Below, piece by piece: positions 1-7,290 of a DNA stretch of 36,255 bases. The translations under genes were made by a program, and so were the position numbers. Each line of letters opens with the position of its first letter. Position 1 is the first letter of the stretch. The notes under the pieces were generated by a model. The model had not been told where the DNA came from and searched no databases. It saw only the letters and a program-made list of their open reading frames with translations. Source of the stretch: Phycisphaerales bacterium (GTDB lineage: Bacteria > Planctomycetota > Phycisphaerae > Phycisphaerales > UBA1924); contig JALHNL010000023.1 in assembly GCA_022843545.1 (NCBI GenBank), forward strand, positions 1 through 36,255, read 5' to 3'.

Positions 1-284
1 TCGTCGCGCGCGGCCTGCAGCGCGGCGGTGATGGCGGCGGCGCGGGCGGGGTCGGTTTGAGCGGCGGGGCTTTCGAGCGCGGCTTCGCCCAGCATGATCG
101 CTTCGCCGAAGCGGCCCTGCGCGCGGAGGGCGGCGATCTCGACGGGGGCGTCGTAGTCGGGGAGGCTGGCGAGGCCCAGGCGCGCGAGGCGCGGGCCGGC
201 GTCGGCGAGCACGGCCCAGAGGATGATCGCGGCGAGCAACAGGCGTGTGACTCCCCACTTGCATGACCACAGGGCGCGGATCAT
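1..284 (-). CDS. Membrane-anchored protein of unknown function (partial, cut by window edge)
   Basis: The frame stays open from an ATG at 284 to the left edge, so only about 94 N-terminal residues are visible. They begin MIRALWSCKWGVTRLLLAAI and continue with a hydrophobic stretch (about residues 14-27) that fits a signal anchor or one membrane segment. After this comes an Ala-rich helical part resembling the start of a TPR-like region (IAALRAQGRFGEAIMLGEAA), though this is only suggestive. Its ATG overlaps the TGA of the upstream DUF4230-like gene as TCAT on the plus strand (281-284), so the two are very likely translationally coupled and may work together at the membrane. I do not recognise the family. 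The reading frame is well supported by its high third-position GC; the function is unknown. Confidence 0.6.
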   Translation of the reverse strand, partial: MIRALWSCKWGVTRLLLAAIILWAVLADAGPRLARLGLASLPDYDAPVEIAALRAQGRFGEAIMLGEAALESPAAQTDPARAAAITAALQAARD

Positions 285-1042
285 CGCGGGGCCTCCGGCG
301 CGGATGCCGTGGGGGTGGTGGGGGTGGTGGGGGTGGTGGGGGTGGTGGGTGGGTTGGGGGAGAGGTCGTCGTCGAAGTCAACGCGGACCTGCGCGCGGGC
401 GGCTTCCTGCTCACCCAGCACCAGCGTGACAAGGCGGACGAGGCGCGTGCGCGTTTCGTCGCGCACGCGGAGGGCCTGCGACTCGTCGATGGTCATGGCC
501 GCGGCGGCCTCGCTGAGTTTGCGGCGGGCTTCGCCCAGGAAGTACTCGCCGGCGCGGGTGCGGAAGCGGAGCCAGCCCAGGTCGACGTTGGCGGACTCGC
601 GGTCGGTGATCAGTTCGGTGGCGAGGCGGCGCGGCGGGGGCACGATGATGCGGTAGGTGCGGGCGAGGGGCGAGAGTTCGGTGACCTCGACGCGGGCGCG
701 GTCAAGATCGGTTCCGAAGAAGAGGCGGACGGGGACGGTGACCATGGCGTCGACATCGCCGCGCCAGCTTTCGTCTTTGACGGTGGAGGTGACGCGCGAT
801 TCGAGGATGACGGTGACGAGGCTCATGGCCTCCAGGGCGCGGTCAACCTCGGCGACCTGCGGGCGCTGGGCTGCGCCATGGGCGAGCACGGCGGCCTCGC
901 GGACGACCGCGTCTTCCAGCGACTTGCCGACGAGGAAGACCAGCCCGCCCACGAGCAGGGCGCAGGCGACGGCCCAGCGGCGGCCTGTGGAGGCCCTGGG
1001 CTGAGCGGCGGGGGGCTGTGGTGAGCGCGCGGAATCGGCCAC
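281..1042 (-). CDS. DUF4230-like single-pass membrane protein
   Basis: From a GTG at 1042 this encodes 253 residues. A short polar N-terminus is followed by one membrane segment (about residues 22-39, RRWAVACALLVGGLVFLVGK) and then a soluble domain. That domain has the DUF4230-like order: a beta-rich VTVPVRLFFGTDLDRARVEV stretch, an RTYRIIVPPPR segment like the family's ItLPxP motif, and a long C-terminal helix rich in Ala, Glu and Arg. The match is from memory of the family pattern and is moderate. The C-terminus carries a Thr-Pro repeat encoded by four perfect 9-bp units (311-346). The same frame is open back to an ATG at 1225, but that start would overlap the divergent HIT gene (1209); residues before 1042 are low-complexity Pro/Ser. 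No Shine-Dalgarno supports either start. It overlaps the following gene by ATGA. Confidence 0.6.
   Translation of the reverse strand: MADSARSPQPPAAQPRASTGRRWAVACALLVGGLVFLVGKSLEDAVVREAAVLAHGAAQRPQVAEVDRALEAMSLVTVILESRVTSTVKDESWRGDVDAMVTVPVRLFFGTDLDRARVEVTELSPLARTYRIIVPPPRRLATELITDRESANVDLGWLRFRTRAGEYFLGEARRKLSEAAAAMTIDESQALRVRDETRTRLVRLVTLVLGEQEAARAQVRVDFDDDLSPNPPTTPTTPTTPTTPTASAPEAPR
311..346. repeat. Four perfect 9-bp tandem repeats (GGGGGTGGT), coding
   Basis: Units at 311-319, 320-328, 329-337 and 338-346 are identical. On the minus strand each encodes Thr-Thr-Pro in the C-terminal tail of the DUF4230-like protein. Because the unit is 9 bp, copy-number change keeps the frame. The plus strand has regularly spaced runs of five G and could form a G-quadruplex. 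Confidence 0.9.
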
Positions 1043-1197
1043 GGGATAGAGATCGACCGAACCGGAGGGCGGGATGCAGAAGGGAGGGAGGAAGAGGGGG
1101 TGCGCGGAGGGAGAGGGGAATCCGATGGGTACACGAGGGAGAGAAAGCCGGGCCCGGCCGGCTGGGGTGTCCGGGGCTTGGCGGGGCGGGGTGACCC

Positions 1198-1203
1198 TAA
1201 CGT
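1198..1203 (+). promoter_or_regulatory. -10-like box TAACGT for the HIT gene
   Basis: TAACGT fits TANNNT and ends 5 nt before the ATG at 1209. No Shine-Dalgarno is present, so a leaderless or nearly leaderless mRNA is predicted. No convincing -35 was found. Confidence 0.45.
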
Positions 1204-1208
1204 TGGGC

Positions 1209-1616
1209 ATGACGATCTTCGCCAAGATTCTGAGCGGGCAGATTCCGTGTCACAAGGTGTACGAGGACGCGCATGTGCTGGCGTTTTTGGACATCAACCC
1301 GCTGTCGCCGGGGCACACCCTGGTGATCCCCAAGGAGGCGAAGGCGACGGTGGGGGAGTTGTCGGACGATTCGGCGGCGGCGATCGGCCGGGTGCTGCCG
1401 CGGCTGTGCCGGGCGATCGGCCGGGCGGTGGGGGCGACGGATTACAACATCCTTCAGAACAACGGGGCGGGCGCGCACCAGGTGGTGATGCACGTGCACT
1501 TCCACATCATCCCGAAGATGGCGGACGGCCGGGGGCTGGGGATCCGGTGGGAGGCGGGCAAACTGGGGGCGGAAGAGGCGGCGGGGCTGGTGAAGGCGAT
1601 CGGCGCGGGGTGGTGA
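1209..1616 (+). CDS. HIT family nucleotide hydrolase/transferase
   Basis: This 135-residue protein is a typical Hint-branch HIT protein. Proteins of this family bind nucleotides and hydrolyse AMP-linked phosphoramidates or related dinucleotides in the cytoplasm. The sequence shows the N-terminal FAKILSGQIPCHKVYED segment, the substrate-pocket region AFLDINPLSPGHTLVIPK, and near the C-terminus MHVHFHIIPK, the H-x-H-x-H histidine triad at about residues 95, 97 and 99 that contains the catalytic His. Length is normal for the family. The ATG at 1209 was chosen because the conserved domain begins there; the open frame upstream (from 1074) is Gly/Arg-rich and lies in the promoter region. The gene is divergent from the DUF4230-like gene and is followed 30 bp later by the DinB-fold gene. 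The physiological substrate cannot be deduced. Confidence 0.93.
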   Translation: MTIFAKILSGQIPCHKVYEDAHVLAFLDINPLSPGHTLVIPKEAKATVGELSDDSAAAIGRVLPRLCRAIGRAVGATDYNILQNNGAGAHQVVMHVHFHIIPKMADGRGLGIRWEAGKLGAEEAAGLVKAIGAGW

Positions 1617-1635
1617 GGGCGGGACGGGCGCGATC

Positions 1636-1641
1636 TACTGT
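1636..1641 (+). promoter_or_regulatory. -10-like box TACTGT for the DinB-family gene
   Basis: TACTGT ends 5 nt before the ATG at 1647. It lies in the short gap after the HIT gene, so the downstream gene may have its own leaderless transcript. Confidence 0.45.
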
Positions 1642-1646
1642 TGGGC

Positions 1647-2228
1647 ATGAGCACCACCCTCACCGGCGACCCCATGGACATCCTGCTCAAGCACGACGCG
1701 TGGGCGACGCGGCGGGTGCTGGAGGCGTGCGCGGGTCTCACGGGCCCGCAGATGCACACCAAGTTCGACATCGGCCTGGGGACGCTTCACGACAACCTGA
1801 CGCACATCATCGGGGCGATGCGGCGGTGGGCCGACCGGATCGATGAGCGGGCGGTGAGGCCGTCGATCGAATCGCGCGGGACCAGCACCGACCCCGCGCC
1901 CACGCCCATCGGGCGCTCGGTGCGCGAACTGATGGAACTGCTCGACGAAGCGGCGGCGGACCTGGCGGGGGTGGCGCGGAAGTACGCCGGGAGGCTGCAC
2001 GAGCCGATCAAACCGGTGTTCGGGGGCAAGGCGTACACATTTTCGCGCGGGGCGGCGCTGGTGCACGTGTGCACGCACGGCGGGCACCACCGGGCGCAGT
2101 GCATCAACATGCTCAAGCGGCTGGGGGTGGCGGGGCTGTCGGACCACTTGCCCGATGTGGCGGTGACGGAGTGGCAGGCGGAGGTGGAGACGAAGGAACT
2201 GGTGGCGTGGAAGGCGAAGAAGGCGTGA
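1647..2228 (+). CDS. DinB-like four-helix-bundle protein
   Basis: The 193-residue product has the layout of the DinB/YfiT-like putative metal-dependent superfamily. The N-terminus has LLKHDAWATRRVLEAC, the usual first helix. It is followed by TLHDNLTHIIGAMRRWADRI, which supplies the first metal-ligand His, and by HVCTHGGHHRAQ at about residues 138-149, which supplies the paired His ligands. Family members include thiol-dependent transferases such as bacillithiol S-transferases as well as many uncharacterised proteins, so no reaction is assigned. ATG 1647 was preferred over a TTG two codons upstream; a later ATG at 1674 is also possible. The stop codon is inside a 7-bp tandem repeat (2225-2266). 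Confidence 0.82.
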   Translation: MSTTLTGDPMDILLKHDAWATRRVLEACAGLTGPQMHTKFDIGLGTLHDNLTHIIGAMRRWADRIDERAVRPSIESRGTSTDPAPTPIGRSVRELMELLDEAAADLAGVARKYAGRLHEPIKPVFGGKAYTFSRGAALVHVCTHGGHHRAQCINMLKRLGVAGLSDHLPDVAVTEWQAEVETKELVAWKAKKA

Positions 2229-2266
2229 GTGGTGAGGGGTGCGTGGTGCGTGGTGAGTGGGTGGGG
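2225..2266. repeat. Intergenic 7-bp tandem repeat, about 6 units
   Basis: Six consecutive 7-mers follow the consensus GTGNGTG: GTGAGTG, GTGAGGG, GTGCGTG, GTGCGTG, GTGAGTG, GGTGGGG. The array begins at the DinB-gene stop codon. The same heptamers occur before pth (30915-30970). Confidence 0.8.
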
Positions 2267-2325
2267 CCGGCTGACTTGGTCATGATGTTGGGGTGTCCGG
2301 CGGCTCCGATCTTGGGCTGGGCGAC

Positions 2326-2331
2326 TACTGT
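2326..2331 (+). promoter_or_regulatory. -10-like box TACTGT for the small membrane protein
   Basis: TACTGT ends 9 nt before the ATG at 2341, which would give a leader of only about 3 nt. No Shine-Dalgarno is visible. Confidence 0.4.
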
Positions 2332-2340
2332 TCGGGCCTC

Positions 2341-2550
2341 ATGAGCAACCGTGCCCGGCGGATGTTGGCGATCGTGGTCTGCGTCGTCATCGGCGTGATC
2401 GCGATGTTTGAGTCCATCCGGCGCGTGAATGTCGAACCGCTGGTGGGCGGGCTGCTGGTGGTGGTGGCGCTGTTCTTCCTGCTGAGCGCGGTGGGGCTGG
2501 CGCGGCCCTGGATGGGCGGATCGGTGAGGCGCGGGCCGCGGCATCGGTGA
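2341..2550 (+). CDS. Small two-helix membrane protein, unknown function
   Basis: A 69-residue protein starts at ATG 2341. It has a basic N-terminus (MSNRARRM), a first membrane helix (about residues 8-24, LAIVVCVVIGVIAMFES), a short polar loop, a second helix (about 34-53, LVGGLLVVVALFFLLSAVGL) and a basic tail ending RRGPRHR. The charge distribution predicts both termini inside. High third-position GC and the closely placed -10-like box support a real gene. It ends 3 bp before the convergent prmC stop. I do not recognise a family; conserved small membrane proteins of this type are common in planctomycetes, and no function can be inferred from the context. Confidence 0.6.
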   Translation: MSNRARRMLAIVVCVVIGVIAMFESIRRVNVEPLVGGLLVVVALFFLLSAVGLARPWMGGSVRRGPRHR

Positions 2551-2553
2551 GGC

Positions 2554-3567
2554 TCAGCGCGACTCGGGCGCGCGGGCGTGGAGCACGCGGGGCAGACCTT
2601 CCAAATCCGGGAGCACACGGACGTCTTGCAGCCCGGCCTGCACGGCGAGGCGCTCGACCTGCGGCGCGGTGACAGCCGCGATCTCGACGAGCAGGAGCCC
2701 GCCGGGCTTGAGCACGCGGGTTGCGCCTTCGATGAGCGGCTTGACGAGGGCCAGTCCGTCGGGCCCGCCGCGGAGGGCGAGGGAGGGCTCGAAGAGGCGG
2801 ACATTGGCGGGCACGGCGTCCCACTCGTGATCAGGGATGTAGGGCGGGTTGCTGACCAGCACGTCGGCCTGCGCGGGCGGGTCGGTGAGCGGGCTGGTCA
2901 GGTCGCCCGAGCGGAACTCGATGCGATCGTCGACTTCGTGGCGCTCCGCGTTCTTGCGGGCGACCTTGAGCGCGTCTTCGGAAAGGTCGGTGGCGATGAG
3001 CCGGGCGGCGGGCAATCGCTTGGCGATGGCGACGGCGATGCAGCCCGAGCCTGTGCAGACGTCGGCGATGAGGAGCCCCTCGCCCGCGCGGGCGGAGGCG
3101 GCCTTGTTCTTGGCGCGGATCTCGTCGCCCACGAGGATGGCGGGTTGGTCGGCGGCGGCTTGGGCGTCGGGCGCTTGACGAACCGGCTCGGAGGCTTGGG
3201 GTGCGGCGGGGCGGGCGGCGCGGAGCGTCTGCTCGACGATGAGCTCGGTGCAGGGGCGGGGGACGAGCACGGCGGGGGAGACGTGCATGGGCAGGCCGAA
3301 GAACCAGGCCTCGCCGGTGAGGTACTGCACGGGCTCGTGCTTGAGGGCGCGGGCGACGAGGCCGCGGAGGCTCTGGAGCTGGTCGGGTTCGGGCTCGCGG
3401 TCGGCGCCGATGTAGAGCTTGAGGCGGTCGAGCCCGAGGACGTGGCCCAGGAGAATCTCGGCGCAGAGGCGGGGAGAGTCGAGGCCGGTCTTGCTGAAGG
3501 CCTCGGTCATCCAGGCGAGGAGACGCTTGATCGTCCAGGGCTCGGTCTGGGGCGCGGGGGTGGGCAC
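2554..3567 (-). CDS. prmC: Peptide chain release factor N5-glutamine methyltransferase
   Basis: PrmC methylates the Gln of the GGQ motif in release factors RF1/RF2 using S-adenosylmethionine. The 337-residue product has an N-terminal helical domain (TIKRLLAWMTEAF..., with LGLDRLKLYI and EPVQYLTGEAWFFG), an SAM-binding motif I (LLIADVCTGSGCIAVAIAK) and the diagnostic catalytic NPPY motif (VSNPPYIPDHEW). The family is usually about 280-290 residues. The excess is an Ala/Gln/Pro-rich linker of roughly 45 residues between the two domains (around residues 122-167). Translation probably starts at GTG 3567, which lies 6 nt behind a TACGCT box. Transcription appears independent of polA despite the same orientation. 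Confidence 0.92.
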   Translation of the reverse strand: MPTPAPQTEPWTIKRLLAWMTEAFSKTGLDSPRLCAEILLGHVLGLDRLKLYIGADREPEPDQLQSLRGLVARALKHEPVQYLTGEAWFFGLPMHVSPAVLVPRPCTELIVEQTLRAARPAAPQASEPVRQAPDAQAAADQPAILVGDEIRAKNKAASARAGEGLLIADVCTGSGCIAVAIAKRLPAARLIATDLSEDALKVARKNAERHEVDDRIEFRSGDLTSPLTDPPAQADVLVSNPPYIPDHEWDAVPANVRLFEPSLALRGGPDGLALVKPLIEGATRVLKPGGLLLVEIAAVTAPQVERLAVQAGLQDVRVLPDLEGLPRVLHARAPESR

Positions 3568-3573
3568 GGGGGG

Positions 3574-3579
3574 AGCGTA
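3574..3579 (-). promoter_or_regulatory. -10-like box TACGCT for prmC
   Basis: On the minus strand TACGCT ends 6 nt before the GTG start at 3567. It lies immediately after the stop of the upstream unknown gene and predicts a leaderless prmC mRNA. Confidence 0.45.
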
Positions 3580-4185
3580 TCAGTCTTCATGGTCAGTCGT
3601 ACTCGAGTCCAAGTCCCGCGAACCCCAATGGTCATCAAACCAGATTCTGGGCACGTTGGCCTTCGATGCTGCTGCTTGAAGCAGGTTCTGAAACTCGTGG
3701 AACTTCTTTTCCGTGATCTGGTTGATTCGCTCTGCCGGGGGTGTGATCTTCAGTTCCCTGAGTCTGTTGATGACCACGCTGTCCACTGGGCAGTACAGCC
3801 ACTTTTCCACGCGGTCTCGCTGCGACAGCGTGTTCCATCTGTGGATGCGCAAGAAGTCTGCAAGGTAGAGCGCAAGGACTTTGTGGGCATGTCCCCACTT
3901 CAGGCCTTGACCGAGCCGTGAAGCGCCGTTGTTGAGGGAACGAATCAGAGTGGAAAGTCGATCCAGCTCGCCAAAGTACCAGTGCTGGAACTCGTGCTCG
4001 GAAGACAAGCTCACGAATTGAGTCAAGTCAATTTCCACCAAGTGCTTGAAGAGGCGAGGCTTCGATCCGCTCGCGAACACGCGAATCACTGAGCTTGTCA
4101 GATTGACTCTTGCACAACGGCACTTGATCGATACCTCGCGCCGTTGCTTGAGCCGCTTGAAGTCCTCAACCAGTTGAGTGTTCAT
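3580..4185 (-). CDS. Unknown protein with atypically low GC, possibly acquired
   Basis: The 201-residue product starts at ATG 4185; an AGAAGG Shine-Dalgarno (4192-4197) sits 6 nt upstream, which favours this start over the ATG at 4191. Base composition is close to 50% GC and codons such as AAA, CTT, TTG and TCT are frequent, in contrast to the GC-rich neighbours, which suggests horizontal transfer. The sequence has no signal peptide or membrane segment. Visible features are GLKWGHAHKVLALYL, then VEKWLYCPVDSVVINRL, and an acidic C-terminus. These resemble, from memory, a family of about 200-residue uncharacterised proteins with an FGxAxKxxN...hPxDS pattern, but I cannot confirm this. The gene lies 22 bp downstream of polA and may be co-transcribed with it. 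Confidence 0.72.
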   Translation of the reverse strand: MNTQLVEDFKRLKQRREVSIKCRCARVNLTSSVIRVFASGSKPRLFKHLVEIDLTQFVSLSSEHEFQHWYFGELDRLSTLIRSLNNGASRLGQGLKWGHAHKVLALYLADFLRIHRWNTLSQRDRVEKWLYCPVDSVVINRLRELKITPPAERINQITEKKFHEFQNLLQAAASKANVPRIWFDDHWGSRDLDSSTTDHED

Positions 4186-4207
4186 GGTCATCCTTCTGGG
4201 GGCGGCA

Positions 4208-7198
4208 TCACTTGCCCTCGAACCAGTTCTTCGCGATGGACGAATCGGCCTTGATGGGCACGCTGAGCGTCATGGCGCTTTCCATCATGGAGACGATGCG
4301 GGCGCGGGCTTGCTCGGCGTGGTCGTCGGGGGACTCGAAGACCAGTTCGTCGTGGATCTGCAGGAGCATCTTGGTGCCGGCGAGGGGGGAGGGTGCGCCG
4401 CCTGAGCCTTCGATCTCGCGGTGGATCGCGACCATCGCGAGCTTGATGAGGTCCGCCGCGCTGCCCTGCACGACGCTGTTGATGGCGGTGCGTTCGGCGA
4501 AGGCGCGGCGCGAGGGGTTGGTGGACTCGATGTCGGGGATGGGGCGTCGGCGTTTGAGCATGGTCTCGGCGTAGCCGTGGCGGCGGGCCTGCTCGACGCA
4601 CTCCTGGAGGAAGGTGGTGATGCCGGAGTACTGCTTCTTGTAAGCGGTGATGATCTGCTCGGCCTCGGTGTTGCCGATGCCCAGGCGGCGGGCGAGGCCG
4701 AAGGCGGTGATGCCGTAGACGATCCCGAAGTTGACCATCTTGGCGCCGGAGCGCTGGGCCTTGGTGACCTGGTCGGGCGAGCAGCGGTTGATCTGGGCGG
4801 CGACGGCGGTGTGGATGTCGAGCCCGTCGTGGAAGGCCTTGATGAGGGCGGGGTCCTGCGAGAGGTGGGCGAGGAGGCGGAGTTCGATCTGGGAGTAGTC
4901 GGCGCTGACGAGGGAGCAGCCCGGCGCGGCGACGAAGGCCCGGCGGATCTCGCGGCCCACGTCGGTGCGGATGGGGATGTTCTGGAGGTTGGGGTCGCTG
5001 CTGGCGAGGCGGCCGGTGGCGGCGACGGTCTGGTTGAAGGAGGTGTGGATTCGCCGGGTGTCGGGGTTGATCTCGTCCTTGAGGCTGACGAGGTAGGTGC
5101 CGACGAGCTTGGCGAGTTGGCGGTAGTCGACGATGAGGCGCGGGATGGGCGTGGTGACGGCGGCGTCTTCGGCGAGGGTTTCGAGGACTTCGACGTCGGT
5201 GGAGTAGCCCGTGGCGGTGCGCTTGACGGGCTTGATGCCCAGCCCGGGCTCGGCGGCGTCGGGCTTGTTGAACAGGGCCTCGGCGAGCTGCTTGGGCGAG
5301 TCGGGGTTGAAGGTCCGACCGATGGACGTGACGGCGGCGTCGTCGATCTTGGCGCGGAGATCGGCCATCTGGGCCTGCAGGCGCGTGCGCTGGCGGTCAA
5401 GCTCGGCGGGGTCGACGAGGATGCCGTTCCACTCGAGTTCGGCGAGGACCTCGACGAGCGGGATCTCGACATCGTCAAAGAGGTCACCCAGACCCATGGC
5501 GCGGAGCTGGGGGCGCATGGAGTTGCACAGGCGCAAGGTGATGTCGGCGTCCTCGGCGGCGTACTGGGTGGCGAGGTCGAGGGGCACCTGGTCGAAGGTC
5601 TTCTGGGTGCGACCGCGGCCGGGGGGGCCGATGAGGTCGGTGATGGAGATGTTGGTGTGGCCCAGGAGGGCGAGGGCGAGATAGTCGAGCCCGTGGCTTG
5701 AGCGGGAGGCGTCGATGAGGTAACTGGCGACCATGGAGTCGCAGCCGCCGGGGCCGGGGCCCTTGGCGAGCCCGCGCAGGCGCACGCCGGCCTGGCGCAG
5801 CACGAGCATGTCGAACTTGAGGTTGTGGCCCAGCTTGGGCTTGGCGGGGTCTTCGAGGAGGGGGCGGAGGGCGTCGAGGACTTCGGGCGGGCTGAGGTGG
5901 GATGAAGGGTCCGGGGAGCGGACGGGCACGTACCAGCCGGTGCGTTCCTGGGTGGAGAAGGAGAGGCCCACGAGGAGACTGCGGCGTGGGGAGAGGCCGG
6001 TGGTTTCGGTGTCGAGGGCGATTTCGGGGGCGGCGCTCAGTTCGCGGATCAGGTCGTGCAGGTCGTTGCGCGTGCGGACGCAGCGGTAGACGCCGCGGGT
6101 GGCGGAGGGGGCGATGACGACGGGCGGGGCATCGTCGGCGGCGGTGGGGGTGGCGAAGAGGCCGCCGGGATCGTCGATGGCGTCGCGGGCTGGGCGGCGC
6201 GCGGGCTTGGAGGATGCGCCGGGGGCGGGGGCGGCGGGCATGAAGGCGGAGGGCTCGCGGTCGGGCGTGGACGGCGGCGAGGACGCGCCCGGCGCGAAGA
6301 GTGTTTTCACTTCGTCCTGATAGCGGTGGAAGCCCAGTTCCTTGAGGATGGGCACCAGGCGCGGGAGGGCCAGACGGTCGACGCTGGACGCGGGGAGGTC
6401 GAAGTCGAGGGGCACATCGCGCCGGAGGGTGACGAGTTCGCGGCTGAGGGGCAGGGCGGGGGCGGTTTCGCGGATCTTCTCGCCGCGCTTGCCCTTGATC
6501 TCCGCGGAGTGGGCGAGGAGGTTGTCGAGCGTGCCGTACTGGGCGATGAGTTCGGCGGCGGTCTTGGGACCGACGCCGGGAACGCCCGGGACGTTGTCGA
6601 CGGTGTCGCCCATGAGCGAGAGCATGTCGACGACCTGTTCGGGGGCGAGGCCGGTGTCGGCCTTGAGGGAGTCGGCGGTGAAGAACTCGTCCTTGTAGAT
6701 GTCGAAGATCTCGACGCGCCCGGGCTCGAGGAGTTGTTTGAGGTCTTTGTCGTTGCTGATGAGGCGGATGAGGAGGCCCGGGTGGTCACGCTTGAAGCGA
6801 TCGACGATGGTGGCGGAGACATCGTCGGCCTCGAAGCCTTCGACGCCGATGACGGGAACGCCGATGGCCTCGAGCGTGGCGAGACAGCGTTCGACCTGCT
6901 GCGGGAGGTCTTCGGGCGGCGGCGGGCGGTTGGCCTTGTAGTCGGGGTAGAGGGTGCTGCGGAAGGTGCCGCGGTCGCCCGAGACGTCGAGGGCGAGTGC
7001 GACGTGGGTGGGGGGCGCGCCCATGGCGGGTGTGCCGCGGAGGAGTTTGAGGAGGACACCGATGAACCCGAAGGTGAGGTTGGTGGGTTCCTTGGTGACC
7101 GGGGAGGTCATGGGCGTGAGGATGGCGTGATACGCCCGGAAGAACTGGGCGTAGCCATCGATGATGTAGAGGGTGGGGCGGGTGGTGGGTGCCGTCAC
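4208..7198 (-). CDS. polA: DNA polymerase I
   Basis: This family A polymerase removes RNA primers and fills gaps in lagging-strand synthesis and excision repair. The 996-residue product contains all three domains. The 5'-nuclease domain (about residues 8-300) shows LYIIDGYAQFFRAYHA, GFEADDVSATIV, SNDKDL and VPGVPGVGPKTA. A Pro/Ala-rich linker follows. The 3'-5' exonuclease domain has IALDTETTG (about residue 395), LGHNLKFDML and YAAEDADITLRL, so its acidic residues look intact, unlike in many thermophile enzymes. The polymerase domain has motif A VSADYSQIELRLLAH, motif B RSGAKMVNFGIVYG and motif C LQIHDELVFE. The start is GTG 7198, 5 nt behind a TACGCT box. PolA is somewhat longer than the E. 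coli enzyme (928 residues) because of the linker. Confidence 0.98.
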   Translation of the reverse strand: MTAPTTRPTLYIIDGYAQFFRAYHAILTPMTSPVTKEPTNLTFGFIGVLLKLLRGTPAMGAPPTHVALALDVSGDRGTFRSTLYPDYKANRPPPPEDLPQQVERCLATLEAIGVPVIGVEGFEADDVSATIVDRFKRDHPGLLIRLISNDKDLKQLLEPGRVEIFDIYKDEFFTADSLKADTGLAPEQVVDMLSLMGDTVDNVPGVPGVGPKTAAELIAQYGTLDNLLAHSAEIKGKRGEKIRETAPALPLSRELVTLRRDVPLDFDLPASSVDRLALPRLVPILKELGFHRYQDEVKTLFAPGASSPPSTPDREPSAFMPAAPAPGASSKPARRPARDAIDDPGGLFATPTAADDAPPVVIAPSATRGVYRCVRTRNDLHDLIRELSAAPEIALDTETTGLSPRRSLLVGLSFSTQERTGWYVPVRSPDPSSHLSPPEVLDALRPLLEDPAKPKLGHNLKFDMLVLRQAGVRLRGLAKGPGPGGCDSMVASYLIDASRSSHGLDYLALALLGHTNISITDLIGPPGRGRTQKTFDQVPLDLATQYAAEDADITLRLCNSMRPQLRAMGLGDLFDDVEIPLVEVLAELEWNGILVDPAELDRQRTRLQAQMADLRAKIDDAAVTSIGRTFNPDSPKQLAEALFNKPDAAEPGLGIKPVKRTATGYSTDVEVLETLAEDAAVTTPIPRLIVDYRQLAKLVGTYLVSLKDEINPDTRRIHTSFNQTVAATGRLASSDPNLQNIPIRTDVGREIRRAFVAAPGCSLVSADYSQIELRLLAHLSQDPALIKAFHDGLDIHTAVAAQINRCSPDQVTKAQRSGAKMVNFGIVYGITAFGLARRLGIGNTEAEQIITAYKKQYSGITTFLQECVEQARRHGYAETMLKRRRPIPDIESTNPSRRAFAERTAINSVVQGSAADLIKLAMVAIHREIEGSGGAPSPLAGTKMLLQIHDELVFESPDDHAEQARARIVSMMESAMTLSVPIKADSSIAKNWFEGK

Positions 7199-7203
7199 GC
7201 GTG

Positions 7204-7209
7204 AGCGTA
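7204..7209 (-). promoter_or_regulatory. -10-like box TACGCT for polA
   Basis: TACGCT on the minus strand ends 5 nt before GTG 7198. No Shine-Dalgarno precedes the start. Confidence 0.45.
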
Positions 7210-7290
7210 GCCGGAGAGCACGGGCGAGCGCGGCGGTGCCCCGGCGTCCCCGGAACCGCGGACGTGTTGACCGAGCGTGAGGGCGAGCCT

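Noticed and set aside
1043-1225. N-terminal extension of the DUF4230-like protein to ATG 1225
   Set aside because: It would overlap the start of the divergent HIT gene and its promoter box, and adds about 60 Pro/Ser-rich residues. It is not strictly excluded.
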